Shown here in pieces: positions 25,061 to 35,000 of a DNA stretch of 64,000 nucleotides. The notes below the pieces were generated by a model. It searched no databases and was not told the DNA's origin. It saw only the letters and a program-made list of their open reading frames with translations. Source of the stretch: Flavobacterium sp. UBA7663 (GTDB taxonomy: Bacteria; Bacteroidota; Bacteroidia; Flavobacteriales; Flavobacteriaceae); the NCBI RefSeq assembly GCF_002483315.1, contig NZ_DLHR01000015.1, positions 294,957-358,956 of the forward strand. Reading direction: 5' to 3'. The number at the start of each line of letters is the position of its first letter. The first letter of the stretch is position 1. Both the position numbers and the translations under genes were made by a program.

Positions 25061-25686
25061 ACTAACGTGATTTTATTAATGAATCTTTCTTTAATTCGGT
25101 TATCATGCGTAACGATTAACAAAGCCGCTTTATATTCTTTCGATAAAGAAGTCAGCAATTCGATTACTTTTTCCGCATTTTTATCATCTAAACTTGATGT
25201 TGGTTCGTCTGCCAAAAGTACTTTTGGTTCATTCATTAACGCACGAGCAATTGAAACACGTTGTTGCTGTCCAATACTCAACTGCGAAGGCAATTTAGAC
25301 GCTTGATTTTCGATACCTAATTGTTCTAATAATTTCTTTGCTCTTTTCGTGTGTTTTTTACCCGTTGCCAACCAACTTGCCATTTCTAAATTTTCCAAAA
25401 CCGATAAAGCGCCAATGAAATGTGATTTTTGAAAAACCACACCAATGTGCTTTCCACGAAATTTATCAGTTGCCTTTTCCGAAAGTGCTACGACATCCGT
25501 TTTATCTATTTCAATTTCGCCTTTAGCTGGCTTTAATAATCCTGCTAAAATGTGTAAGTAGGTCGTTTTACCTTTTCCTGAATCTCCTGTAATTAAAAGT
25601 GTGTTTCCAGCTTCGCAATACAAATCAGGAAAGATAAATTCTTGCTCTTTACTATAAGAAAATCGTATGTTTTTAGTGCTTATCAT
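25057..25686 (-). CDS. ABC transporter ATP-binding protein, LolD/MacB type
   Basis: 209 residues. Walker A GDSGKGKTT (about 34-42), Q-loop VFQKSHFIG, signature LSIGQQQR, Walker B VLLADEPTSSLD and the switch His in LLIVTHD are all present, so the ATPase should be active. It is the first gene of a three-gene operon (ATPase, His-rich permease, DUF3299-like exported protein). This family usually powers lipoprotein extraction or mechanotransmission rather than bulk import. Confidence 0.9.
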   Translation of the reverse strand: MISTKNIRFSYSKEQEFIFPDLYCEAGNTLLITGDSGKGKTTYLHILAGLLKPAKGEIEIDKTDVVALSEKATDKFRGKHIGVVFQKSHFIGALSVLENLEMASWLATGKKHTKRAKKLLEQLGIENQASKLPSQLSIGQQQRVSIARALMNEPKVLLADEPTSSLDDKNAEKVIELLTSLSKEYKAALLIVTHDNRIKERFINKITLV

Positions 25687-25759
25687 TAGTGTTTCAGCAT
25701 TAATTTAATGTTGCAAGATAACAAATTCGTTTAAAAAATTTCTTAAATATTTTCTAATA

Positions 25760-25795
25760 AAAAACCTTGCGCATAGAGTAAGCACAAGGTTTTTC
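25760..25795 (-). terminator. Terminator after the superoxide dismutase gene
   Basis: Minus-strand AAAACCTTG and CAAGGTTTTTT flank a 15-base loop. It lies 17 bases after the stop codon at 25812. The A-run on the other side could let it work in both directions. Confidence 0.8.
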
Positions 25796-25811
25796 TATTT
25801 TAATTAAAATA

Positions 25812-26810
25812 CTATTCTTCATCATGAGTACACAATCCCACAATCGTATGAAAAGTGTCGTGCAAACCATTTAAAGCTTTAGTGATTTTTGCATCTGACG
25901 CTTTTGATTTAACTAATTTATCCAACGCTTTACTGTCTTTAGCTAATTTATTAACCGAAGCCACAATTTCTTTTTTATTAAATTGCGCTGGAATTTTAGC
26001 CATCTTTAAAGCATTTGCTTTTTCAGCCATTTCAGCACTTCTTTCTTTGATAGGTTGCAAATTTCCTTCTTCACTTGGATGGAACGTTTGCGACATCACT
26101 TTGTGAAAGGTTTTGATTTCTGGCCAAGCTCCAAATGTATCTGGTTTTGGCATTGCTGCTTTGTATCTTTTGCTTACTTCTATCCAATTTACAACACTCC
26201 ATAAAGCAGATAGATAATCGGCTCTTTTGTTTTGGTATTTTAAGTAATACGCATGTTCCCAAACATCGATTCCGAAGATTGGCGTTCCTTTTACTTCTGC
26301 AATATCCATTAATGGATTGTCTTGATTTGGAGTTGAACTCACTACTAATTTTCCTTCTTTAGTAACAACCAACCAAGCCCAACCTGAACCAAAACGACTT
26401 GCTCCTGCTGCATTTAATTTTTCTTTCAAAACATCAAAATTTCCAAAAGTTTCATTGACTGCTTTTTCTAATTCAGCCGACATTTTAGTGTTTTTCTCAG
26501 GTGTTAAAACCGACCAAAACAACTCGTGATTATAATGTCCACCACCGTTATTACGAACTGCTACCGGCATAGTAGAAATCTTTGCAAAAATTTCATTTAA
26601 GCTTAGTTTTTCATCTGCAGTTCCTGCTAAAGCTGTATTTAAATTTTTAACATAAGCCGCGTGGTGTTTGCTATAATGTATTTCCATTGTTTGCGCATCA
26701 ACAAAAGGCTCTAATGCATTGTAGGCATACGGTAATGCTTTTTGCGTAAACTGAGCCGATGCTGTTAACGTTACTAAAAGTGTTGCAACTAGAAGTTTTA
26801 TATTTTTCAT
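25812..26810 (-). CDS. Secreted Mn-type superoxide dismutase with extra C-terminal His domain
   Basis: 332 residues. A signal peptide (MKNIKLLVATLLVTLTASAQ) is followed by a complete Fe/Mn SOD domain (about 24-217). The metal ligands by alignment are His45, His95, Asp182 and His186. Gly91 and Gln163 occupy the positions that favour manganese in E. coli SodA. The remaining 115 residues are not part of the SOD fold: a helical, Lys/Ala-rich domain with His236, His244, His317, His321, Cys327 and His329, which could form a metal site. Ordinary SODs are about 200 residues. The protein should act outside the cytoplasm. It is monocistronic. Confidence 0.9.
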   Translation of the reverse strand: MKNIKLLVATLLVTLTASAQFTQKALPYAYNALEPFVDAQTMEIHYSKHHAAYVKNLNTALAGTADEKLSLNEIFAKISTMPVAVRNNGGGHYNHELFWSVLTPEKNTKMSAELEKAVNETFGNFDVLKEKLNAAGASRFGSGWAWLVVTKEGKLVVSSTPNQDNPLMDIAEVKGTPIFGIDVWEHAYYLKYQNKRADYLSALWSVVNWIEVSKRYKAAMPKPDTFGAWPEIKTFHKVMSQTFHPSEEGNLQPIKERSAEMAEKANALKMAKIPAQFNKKEIVASVNKLAKDSKALDKLVKSKASDAKITKALNGLHDTFHTIVGLCTHDEE

Positions 26811-26897
26811 AGTATATTAATTTTTGATAAAATTACGGCTTATCGATTAGATAAAAAATTAAGAATTCTTAAAATTTCCATAATTGTTGGGGTTAAA

Positions 26898-26935
26898 CGC
26901 AAAGAGCGCTAAGATTTTTCGCAAAGTTCGCTAAG
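26898..26935. repeat. Direct repeat of CGCAAAGnnCGCTAAG
   Basis: Two 16-base copies (26898-26913 and 26920-26935) match at 14 of 16 positions and are six bases apart. This CGCAAAG/CTTTGCG style of intergenic repeat recurs in Bacteroidota, often near GxxExxY genes (from memory). The function is unknown. Confidence 0.7.
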
Positions 26936-26951
26936 GGAAAATTTATTAAGA

Positions 26952-27002
26952 ACTATATGACTATGTGTTTGATTGTTTTTTTAAACACATAGACACATAA
27001 GT
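26952..27002. repeat. Right flank repeat of the GxxExxY gene with hairpin
   Basis: A 19-base copy at 26952-26970 is the partner of 27469-27487 (18 of 19 identical, same orientation). Its CTATGTGTTT half also pairs with AAACACATAG at 26982-26991 to form a ten-base-pair hairpin, followed by a further ACACATAA. The repeats bracket the GxxExxY gene. Confidence 0.75.
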
Positions 27003-27053
27003 TTATGTTAGCGTGCAAAAGTCGTTTCACTCTGACAATAGATAAGCATAGCT

Positions 27054-27458
27054 TTATGGTAAATTTCTGTAGATTTCATTTACGAATGTTTTTTGTCCTT
27101 CTTTGAAAATATTTTTACAATTAAAATTTATCAAAATTCCTTTTGGAGCATTGAGTAAATTCATATAAGTTAGAATTTGAGATTCACAAACTTTATGCAT
27201 TTCTAAAGTAGACTTTAATTCTACTACAATAAGATTTTCGACATACAAATCGCATCTTAAATTAGCTTCTAACTGATTTCCTTTGTAAATTATTGACACT
27301 ATTTTCTCTGTGTGAAAATTTATTTTCCTTAATCGTAACTCTTCTTTCATACATTCATGATAAACCGATTCTAACAAACCTGCTCCCAAATTTTTATGCA
27401 CTTCAATTGCCGCTCCAATAATTTGAAACGACAAATTATCAATTTCCTTTTTTGTCAT
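27054..27458 (-). CDS. GxxExxY protein (PD-(D/E)xK-like family)
   Basis: 134 residues from the ATG at 27458 (MTKKEIDNLSFQIIGAAIEV). The frame is open to 27500, but that part crosses a flanking repeat. The name-giving motif is GAGLLESVY (about residues 27-35). DLYVENLIVVELKS shows the D...ExK arrangement of the PD-(D/E)xK nuclease fold, and LTYMNLLNAPKGILINF is the usual C-terminal block. No function is established for the family. It is bracketed by 19-base direct repeats and lies between radC and the SOD gene, as if inserted as a unit. Confidence 0.9.
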   Translation of the reverse strand: MTKKEIDNLSFQIIGAAIEVHKNLGAGLLESVYHECMKEELRLRKINFHTEKIVSIIYKGNQLEANLRCDLYVENLIVVELKSTLEMHKVCESQILTYMNLLNAPKGILINFNCKNIFKEGQKTFVNEIYRNLP

Positions 27459-27468
27459 AATAAAAAAA

Positions 27469-27487
27469 ACTATGTGACTATGTGTTT
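27469..27487. repeat. Left flank repeat of the GxxExxY gene
   Basis: ACTATGTGACTATGTGTTT matches 26952-26970 with one difference and lies just upstream of the GxxExxY start, separating it from radC by nine bases. Confidence 0.75.
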
Positions 27488-27496
27488 CAAAAAAAA

Positions 27497-28180
27497 TCAA
27501 AAAATGCCTTCATCTTGAAAACTCAAATACCCATTTTCTGTGATGATGATGTGGTCTAAAACTTGTATTTCTAAAGTTTGCCCTGCTTCTTTGATTCGTT
27601 TCGTGATTTTTAAATCAGCTTCGCTTGCCATTAATTTTCCTGAGGGATGATTGTGCGAGAGAATTAATCCCGTTGCATTTTGTTCGAATGCTATTTTGAA
27701 AATAATTCGAATATCTACAACTGTTCCTGTGATTCCGCCTTTTGAGAGTTGGGCTTTGTAGATAACTTTATTGGAATTATTGAGATATAATACCCAAAAT
27801 TCTTCGTGAGGCAATTCGCCAATAATGGGTTGCATGATATCAAAAACGGCTTTACTGGAAGTAATTTTTTTAAGTTCGACGGCTTCTTCGGCTCTGCGTC
27901 TTCTTCCCAATTCTAATGCTGCAGCGATGGAAATAGCTTTGGCTTCACCAATTCCTTTGAATTGCATAAGTTGGCCAACCGACATTTTTCCTAACGTATT
28001 CAGATTATTTTCTGAAGATGCTAAAATGCGTTGACACAATTGCACGGCACTCTCATTTCGAGAACCGGAACCAATTAAAATAGCAAGTAATTCAGAATCA
28101 GATAAGGTAGATTTACCTTTAAGAAGAAATTTTTCACGTGGACGATCGTCTTCAGCCCATTGATTGATTGGCGTGTACAT
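27497..28180 (-). CDS. radC: RadC-family JAB-domain protein
   Basis: 227 residues. An N-terminal helix-hairpin-helix part (LMQFKGIGEAKAISIAAALE) precedes a JAB/MPN metalloprotease-like domain with the JAMM ligands in ILSHNHPSGKLMASEAD. Despite the name, a DNA-repair function of RadC is doubtful, and the biochemical activity is unknown. The start MYTPINQWAEDDRPREK is typical of the family. The GxxExxY gene follows downstream on the same strand. Confidence 0.93.
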   Translation of the reverse strand: MYTPINQWAEDDRPREKFLLKGKSTLSDSELLAILIGSGSRNESAVQLCQRILASSENNLNTLGKMSVGQLMQFKGIGEAKAISIAAALELGRRRRAEEAVELKKITSSKAVFDIMQPIIGELPHEEFWVLYLNNSNKVIYKAQLSKGGITGTVVDIRIIFKIAFEQNATGLILSHNHPSGKLMASEADLKITKRIKEAGQTLEIQVLDHIIITENGYLSFQDEGIF

Positions 28181-28329
28181 GAGTATTTATTTTGGCGTTT
28201 ATAAGAACAAAAATAATTGAAAAAATCTAAATGTCAAAATTATTGATGGAAGATGGAAGAATTTATACAAACTTTAGAATAATTAATACTAAATTCAACT
28301 GAAATTCCGTTTTCTTAAAAAATTATCAC

Positions 28330-28977
28330 ATGAAATTTACTGGAATTATTTTATTGTCTTTTTTATTTCTGAATTGTAAAAAAGAAACACTTAAAACTGA
28401 AGTTACGCAACAGATTGAATCAAAACCAACAACTCAACTCATAGAAAACCCAACTGATTTCTATGAAAAACTATCCAATGCAGCGATTTCAATAATTGAT
28501 CCTGAAGTGGTTTACACGCCGGATTATGTTGGGATAAAATATCCAAATGGTGATGTTCCTGCAAAAACGGGTGTTTGTACCGATGTTGTGATTCGTGCTT
28601 ATCGAAAACTAGGAATTGATTTGCAAAAAGAAGTGCATGAAGACTTGAAAGCCAACTTTTCATTGTATCCCAATTTAAAAAAATGGGGTTTAAAAACTAC
28701 AGATAAAAACATCGACCATAGAAGAGTTCCTAATTTAGAGGTTTTCTTTGCTCGGAAAGGAAAAACTTTACCTATTACGCAAAATCCAAAAGACTACAAA
28801 ACAGGCGATTTAGTTACTTGGATGATTAATGATAAATTACCTCATATTGGTATTGTAACGCACATAAAATCAAGCAACGAAAACCCAATGATTGTACATA
28901 ACGTGGGAAGTGGACAAGTTTTAGAAGACTGTTTGTTGAGTTGGAAAATTGTGGGGCATTTTAGATATGGGAAATAA
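28330..28977 (+). CDS. DUF1287-family lipoprotein
   Basis: 215 residues. A lipoprotein signal ends in LFLNC (Cys about 16). The DUF1287 core includes YVGIKYPNGDVPAKTGVCTD, with Cys in the VCTD motif, and a late His in HIGIVTHI. This is a Cys/His arrangement reminiscent of NlpC/P60-like papain folds. The tail VHNVGSGQVLEDCLLSWKI is characteristic. A periplasmic hydrolase or amidase role is inference. It is convergent with a TPR protein gene, with no terminator seen between. Confidence 0.8.
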   Translation: MKFTGIILLSFLFLNCKKETLKTEVTQQIESKPTTQLIENPTDFYEKLSNAAISIIDPEVVYTPDYVGIKYPNGDVPAKTGVCTDVVIRAYRKLGIDLQKEVHEDLKANFSLYPNLKKWGLKTTDKNIDHRRVPNLEVFFARKGKTLPITQNPKDYKTGDLVTWMINDKLPHIGIVTHIKSSNENPMIVHNVGSGQVLEDCLLSWKIVGHFRYGK

Positions 28978-28996
28978 AGTTTTGGTCATAAACTAT

Positions 28997-29782
28997 TTAT
29001 CTAAATTCTGACAAAATTATTTCCGAAAGATTAGATTTATCCTCAATTTTATCAAATATTTTTTTTGCTTTACTAATTAATTTCTCATCATTATTAGCTT
29101 TCCCTTTTTTTATTAAGCTTAGAGCATAATTCGCCCTATAATCGTCATTTTTTGTGATTTTCCCACTTAATTTTTCAAAGGTCTCAATACTTTCAAAATA
29201 CTTTTCATTTCTTGTTAAAAGTATACCTTGTACCAAGTAAATTTCATCACCAATTGGAATTCCTCTTTGTAAATACTTTGTTATTGCATTATCTAAATTT
29301 TCCAAACCTACTTCTGTATCGCCTAAAAATATTGAAGTTGAAGCTATTCCATAATATCCTTCTGGATTTTCTGGAAAAAACTCTTTCATTTCATTATATT
29401 TTTTTCTAGCAAGTTTAAATGCCCCCATTTTAGAAGCCATAAAAGCTAAATTTTGTTTATAAATTATTGACTTATTATTACTCAAACTATCAGCTATATA
29501 ATAATAAGTTAATGCAGCTTTATCCATGTTTGAAATACGATAAGTATAACCTGCAAAAAAATATGCATCGCAAAAAGTGCTATCCTTTTTTATTAAATCT
29601 AAAAATAATTGATTTGCACCACCAATATAACGATTGGCTTTTATACAATCTAATCCTAATTTATAATTATCCTGAGATTCTTTATCATCAGGAATTGGGC
29701 AAATAGTATAATTACCATTAAAATAATCTGATTGAGCAAAACTCAATTGAATAAAAAGAAAAAAAAGAAGGATGTTTTTCAT
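28997..29782 (-). CDS. Secreted TPR-repeat protein
   Basis: 261 residues with signal peptide MKNILLFFLFIQLSFAQ. At least four TPR-like helix pairs are visible (for example DAYFFAGYTYRISNMDKAAL and PEGYYGIASTSIFLGDTEVG). TPR proteins mediate protein interactions in the periplasm or at the outer membrane. It starts two bases after mpl ends and is probably in the same transcript. The partner is unknown. Confidence 0.75.
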   Translation of the reverse strand: MKNILLFFLFIQLSFAQSDYFNGNYTICPIPDDKESQDNYKLGLDCIKANRYIGGANQLFLDLIKKDSTFCDAYFFAGYTYRISNMDKAALTYYYIADSLSNNKSIIYKQNLAFMASKMGAFKLARKKYNEMKEFFPENPEGYYGIASTSIFLGDTEVGLENLDNAITKYLQRGIPIGDEIYLVQGILLTRNEKYFESIETFEKLSGKITKNDDYRANYALSLIKKGKANNDEKLISKAKKIFDKIEDKSNLSEIILSEFR

Positions 29783-29784
29783 TA

Positions 29785-31140
29785 TTATTTTATTAATTCT
29801 TTCACCTCATCAAAATTCAAACCACCATAATTTCCTGAACTCATTAATAGTAAAGCGGAATTATCCAAATTTTGGCTGAATAAAAAATCTTTGAATTCGG
29901 TTGGGTTGGTGTAAATAATTAAATCTTCTCTTTGGAACGATTGCGCAATTTGGTCATACGTTACTTCTTCCAAACGTTTGATTTTTACTGCATCTGGTGA
30001 ATAGAAAACCACTGCAACATCAGCTGCATCTAAAGCGCCTTGGTATTCTTTTAAAAACTCGGCATTTAAACTGCTATAGGTGTGCAATTCTAAACAAGCA
30101 ACTAATTTTCTATCAGGATATTGTGCTTTTACTGCTTTTGTAGTAGCTGAAACTTTACTTGGTGAATGCGCAAAATCTTTATACGCGACTTTATTAGTAC
30201 TTTCGGCAATTTTTTCTAATCTTTTTGAAGCGCCTTTGAAACTGGCGATGGCTTCGTAAAATTCGGCTTCGTCTACGCCCATGCATTGACAAATCCACTT
30301 GGCACCGGCTAGGTTGCTTAGATTATGTGCTCCGAAAACTTCAATTGGCATTGGACCTTCTGGTGTGTCTAATAAAGTTGTTCCGTTCTCAACTGTGTAA
30401 CTTGGTGTTTGATAAGCAATTTTTCGGATTTGATTTTCCGTTCCTTCTGCTACTAATTTTACGGCTTCGTCTTCTTCGTTATAGATTAAAATTCCACCAC
30501 GCGTGATTTGGTTAGCGAAAATTCTGAATTGTTCTACATAATTATCAAACGTTGGAAACACATTGATATGATCCCACGCAATTCCTGATAACAACGCAAT
30601 ATTCGCTTGGTACAAATGGAATTTTGGTCGCAAATCTATTGGTGAAGTTAAATATTCATCACCTTCCAAAACAATAAAATCATTGTCTTCGGTTAAATGT
30701 ACCATCGTATCAAAACCTTCTAGTTGAGCTCCTACCATATAATCCACTTCGATATTGTGATAATGCATCACGTGTAAAATCATCGAAGTAATCGTAGTTT
30801 TTCCATGTGAACCACCAATAACAACTCGGGTTTTATTTTTCGATTGTTCGTATAAAAATTCGGGATACGAATATATTTTCAAGCCTAATTCTTGCGCTTT
30901 TAATAACTCAGGATTATCCGCTTTTGCGTGCATTCCCAAAATAATCGCTTCAATATCGGTTGTGATTTTTTCTGGAAACCAACCTTCTTCAGCTGGTAAC
31001 AAACCTTTTTTCTCCAAACGTGATTTTGAAGGTTCAAAAATAGCGTCATCGCTACCCGTTACATGATATCCTTTGTTGTGTAATGCTAGTGCTAAATTGT
31101 GCATGGCTGCTCCGCCGATTGCTATGAAATGTGTTCTCAT
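29785..31140 (-). CDS. mpl: UDP-MurNAc:L-Ala-gamma-D-Glu-meso-DAP ligase (peptidoglycan recycling)
   Basis: 451 residues from ATG 31140 (MRTHFIAIGGAAMHNLALAL). The frame runs 21 codons further upstream, but through an intergenic repeat, so the later start is chosen. The Mur-ligase ATP site GGSHGKTTITSMI and ENDFIVLEGDEY are present. IGGAAMHNLA, instead of the MurC-type GIGGxGMS, is typical of Mpl. The enzyme attaches recycled tripeptide to UDP-MurNAc in the cytoplasm. Confidence 0.93.
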   Translation of the reverse strand: MRTHFIAIGGAAMHNLALALHNKGYHVTGSDDAIFEPSKSRLEKKGLLPAEEGWFPEKITTDIEAIILGMHAKADNPELLKAQELGLKIYSYPEFLYEQSKNKTRVVIGGSHGKTTITSMILHVMHYHNIEVDYMVGAQLEGFDTMVHLTEDNDFIVLEGDEYLTSPIDLRPKFHLYQANIALLSGIAWDHINVFPTFDNYVEQFRIFANQITRGGILIYNEEDEAVKLVAEGTENQIRKIAYQTPSYTVENGTTLLDTPEGPMPIEVFGAHNLSNLAGAKWICQCMGVDEAEFYEAIASFKGASKRLEKIAESTNKVAYKDFAHSPSKVSATTKAVKAQYPDRKLVACLELHTYSSLNAEFLKEYQGALDAADVAVVFYSPDAVKIKRLEEVTYDQIAQSFQREDLIIYTNPTEFKDFLFSQNLDNSALLLMSSGNYGGLNFDEVKELIK

Positions 31141-31203
31141 TTTTTCAGATGTCAGTTGACAGTTGTCTGTTAACGATTGTTCCTGATAACAGATTACTGA
31201 CAA
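31141..31203. repeat. Degenerate CAGTTGTCTGTTA-type intergenic repeat
   Basis: GTCAGTTGACAGTTGTCTGTTA is followed by a partly complementary TAACAGATTACTGACAAC, so the stretch can fold on itself. It belongs with other AC-TGA/CAGT word repeats in this window (41930, 46448, 59218). Confidence 0.55.
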
Positions 31204-31890
31204 CTATTTTTCAAATTGTTCTTTTAACTTATTGGCTTTTGCTTTATCTTTTAACTTATTCAAATATAAGTCATATAATTTTTCGAAAGTGGTTTTTGAA
31301 TTGCCAATTTCGTGTGCTTTTTTGTAATGGATTTCTGCTTTCGCATAACGACTGAAATAGACATCGATATACCCTTTTGCTAAATAACCATCTACTTTTG
31401 AAAGTGCCATTAATTCATTGGCATATTTTTGAGCTTTTTTTTCGCTTCCGCCAATTATTCCTGGCAATTCGATGTATAACATCACTAATGCCCAGCGCGA
31501 TTCAACGTGTTTTACATCTAATTTTGCAGCAGTTAAAAATGATTCTTCTACTTCATCGATCATTCCTAAAGCTTTGAATTTATTGGATTCTTTGGCTTTC
31601 ATTCCGAGTGCACCACCATATTTATACCAATAATTAGCATTTTTCGGATAACTAGCTTTTAGTTTTTTGTAGTTGATTATTCCAGAATCCCAATCTTTTT
31701 GATGTCCGGCAATATCTCCAAGATATTCAATTGTTTTAGTATGATTAGGTTGCGATTTCAAATGTTCAGAAAATAGTTTTTCTGCTTCGTTGTATTTTTT
31801 TTGCGCATACAATTTCTCGGCCTTTTCAAACGTTGATTGAGAAAAGACTGAAAACGAAAGCAATAGAAAAAGGATTTGAATGTTTTTCAT
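31204..31890 (-). CDS. Secreted TPR-repeat protein
   Basis: 228 residues. Signal peptide MKNIQILFLLLSFSVFSQ, then TPR-like repeats (YNEAEKLFSEHLKSQPNHTK and NANYWYKYGGALGMKAKES). No catalytic motif is recognised. It sits upstream of mpl on the same strand, separated by a repeat-rich spacer. Its -7 box ends four bases before the ATG, so the message may be leaderless. Confidence 0.75.
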   Translation of the reverse strand: MKNIQILFLLLSFSVFSQSTFEKAEKLYAQKKYNEAEKLFSEHLKSQPNHTKTIEYLGDIAGHQKDWDSGIINYKKLKASYPKNANYWYKYGGALGMKAKESNKFKALGMIDEVEESFLTAAKLDVKHVESRWALVMLYIELPGIIGGSEKKAQKYANELMALSKVDGYLAKGYIDVYFSRYAKAEIHYKKAHEIGNSKTTFEKLYDLYLNKLKDKAKANKLKEQFEK

Positions 31891-31894
31891 TTTT

Positions 31895-31902
31895 CAAAAA
31901 TA
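31895..31902 (-). promoter_or_regulatory. -7 element of the TPR gene, four bases before ATG
   Basis: Minus-strand TATTTTTG fits TAnnTTTG and is followed by AAAA and then ATG at 31890. No -33 TTG was found at the usual spacing. Confidence 0.45.
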
Positions 31903-32001
31903 GTGAAATGATTTTAGTTAATTTTACTTACAAATAATTTAATTTTCATTTGTCCCAACCTTTTTATATTTTTTACACTCTTTATATAAAAACCAACTAT
32001 T

Positions 32002-35000
32002 ATGCGAAAAATATTATTATTAATCTTATTAGTTAATTCTTTCAATTTATTTGCTCAGTACGATGATAAGTGGAAAGAAGTTTATAGATATGAATTGGAC
32101 GGAAAAGTTAAATCTGCTCAAGAAAAAGTTCAAGAAATTTACAAAAAAGCAAAGCGAAAAAATGATGAAACGCAAATCATCAAATGTTTTTTCTATTTAT
32201 CAAAATTTGAACAAGTTTTTGATGAAAAAGCTCAGACTACAATTATAAATAATCTTCAGAAAGAAATTAATGAAGCAAAACCTGTTTCAAAAGCTGTATT
32301 ACAATATGTTTACATAACCATTTTAGAAGAATATTATCAAAGAAACAATTATAACATTAACAAAAGAACCTATTTAGAAAATCAAAAAAGCAAAGATTTT
32401 TTGACATGGACAGAAGCTGATTTTAATGCTCAAATAGAAAAAAACTATGATAATCTCTTGTCAAATGAGAATGAATTAAGAAACACAAGTATTGAAAAAA
32501 TTAAAGAAATTTTTGATATTTCATCAAGTGTAGATATAAAAAACTTTAGCGTTTATGATTTTCTAGCTCAAAAAAAAGGCGACCATCTTAAGTCTGCAAT
32601 TACTTCCTGGAAACAAAAAAAATCAATTGATTTTAAATCGGAGATTGAAATTTTTTATGAAAATCCTGAATCTTTTGTAAAATACAATACAAAAAAATTA
32701 GAGGATGATAACTTAAAAAAATTAATAACGCTTTTACAAAACAATGAAAAATATTATCTGAATCAGAAGAATTATGAAAAATTAGATTTCGCATATTATG
32801 AAAGACTAAAATTTATAAAAGAAACCTTCTGGGATGAAGAATTTTATCTAAAAAAAGCTACTTCTTTAGAAAAAACAACTACCAATCTATTTTTAAAACA
32901 ACTTTTAAGAGTAGATAGAGCTTGGCATTATTATAATAAAACGCATAAAAAAGGCGAATTCAATTCGTATACAAGTACATTAAAACTCGTAGATACTATT
33001 TTAAATACAAAAGTTAACGTAAATGCATTAGCAGAAGCTGAAAAAATAAAAATTGAAATCAACAATAAACATTTAGAAATCAAATTACCTAAAATAAGCT
33101 ATCCTAAACAAAATAATAGAGCTTTTGTAAATTTCAAAAATATTGATTCGCTTACAATTTCTTATTATGAATTACCACAAAAACTAAATTATCTTTTTAA
33201 GAATAATTACTATTATAACAATACTGAAAAACTTAATAAAGATTCAATAATCAATGCATTTTTATTGAAAAACAAAGTGTTTAAAACACAAAAAGTAGTA
33301 CTGCCAAACAAACGTGATTATTTTGAATATTCTACCGAAGTTTTATTAGAAAAATTAGATGTTGGCAATTATTTAATTTATATCGAAACCCCAAACGATA
33401 CCATTTCTAACGAAAAAGTATTTGCTTTTGATATTCTTCAAGTTACTAATCTGTATGTAATTGAAGATAACGAAGAAAACAAAGATGCCTTTTACATCTA
33501 TGATAGGAAGCTAGGAAAACCATTAGAAGATGTAAAAATTGCTAGTGAGGAGGAAAACATAAAAACGAATGCAAATGGAAATGCCTATTTTAAACATAAA
33601 TGGAGAATAAAAGACAAAAAATACAGTAATGATATTTTAATCACTTCGAAAAATGATTCCTTATCTATAAATTACAATAGAAACTTTTTATCTACAAATG
33701 AATTTAATAATAAATCGGTAGATGATTATGAAAATTGGGAAGCAAAAGCAATGATATACTTTGATCGTGCTATATACAGACCCGGACAAAAAATGTTTTA
33801 TAAAGGTGTTATCATCCAGAAAAAAGACGCTGTTAAAAATGTGGTGCCATTTGTTACTGTTCATGTTACAATTTCTGACGTTAACAATACCAAATTAAAA
33901 GAATATGATGTTCAAACAAATGAATTTGGAAGTTTTTCAGGTGAATTTGAAATTCCAAAAAACGTTCTTACTGGAGAATTCAGCATAAAAATTGAAGAAG
34001 CAGATAATTACGAAAAAGATTCAAAATACTACGACAAAAAAGAAGATGAACACATATTTTGGGACAATGTTGATTTTGAAAGTTACAACGAATTCAATTT
34101 TAAAGTAGAAGAATACAAACGTCCAACATTTGAGATAGTTTTTGACGAAATTAAAGAGAATTACACAATTGAAGACACTATAAACATTAAAGGAAATGCA
34201 AAAGCATTAGCAGGAAATAATCTAACCAATGCAAAAGTTGCTTATACTATTTCAAAAAGTGGTTATAGTAAAACTAAAAACATATCTTATGAAATAAACT
34301 ATATAAATTCTGAAACCACTACTGATGAAAATGGAAACTTTACAATTTCTTTTTCTGCAATTGAACCTTCTGTTGCTAACGAAGAAATTGAATCGTTCAA
34401 CTTCTCAATTACCATAGATGTAACAGATATTCAAGGTGAAACAAGAAGTGCTTCCAAAAATATAATTGTTGGAAAAGAAATGTTGAAAATTGGTATAAAT
34501 ATTAATGGAGAATTGATATCTGAAGACAACAACAAGCTAATTATAAGCACAACCACATTGAATAATTACCCAATTGAAGCAAAAGGAACATTAAAGATCT
34601 ACGAACTTAAAAGTAGAAATTTCTTAAAAAAACGACAATATGCCATTCCAGAAATTCAAACACTTACAAAAGAGGAGTTTCATAATTTATTTCCTCACGA
34701 ACCTTTTGACGAAACAGATGAAAAAACTGAAGAAATTCTTATAAAAACGATTTCATTTGACACAAAAATCAATAAAGAAATAGCGCTAAACTTTTTGAAA
34801 AACTATAGAAATTCACAATTTAAAATTATTGCAGAATCCTACGACTTAAAGAACAATTTAATAACTAATGAAAAAGCATTTAGTGTTAAATCAAAGCAGT
34901 TCCCATTTTCCGAAAAAGAGCTATTCACTTACAAAGACATTACAGATTCAAAATCTAAATTTTACACTATTGAAATTCAATCCGTTATACCTGATTTATA

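Noticed and set aside
31141..31203. Longer start for mpl
   Set aside because: The added residues come from an intergenic repeat, and the Mpl N-terminus clearly begins MRTHFIAIGG.
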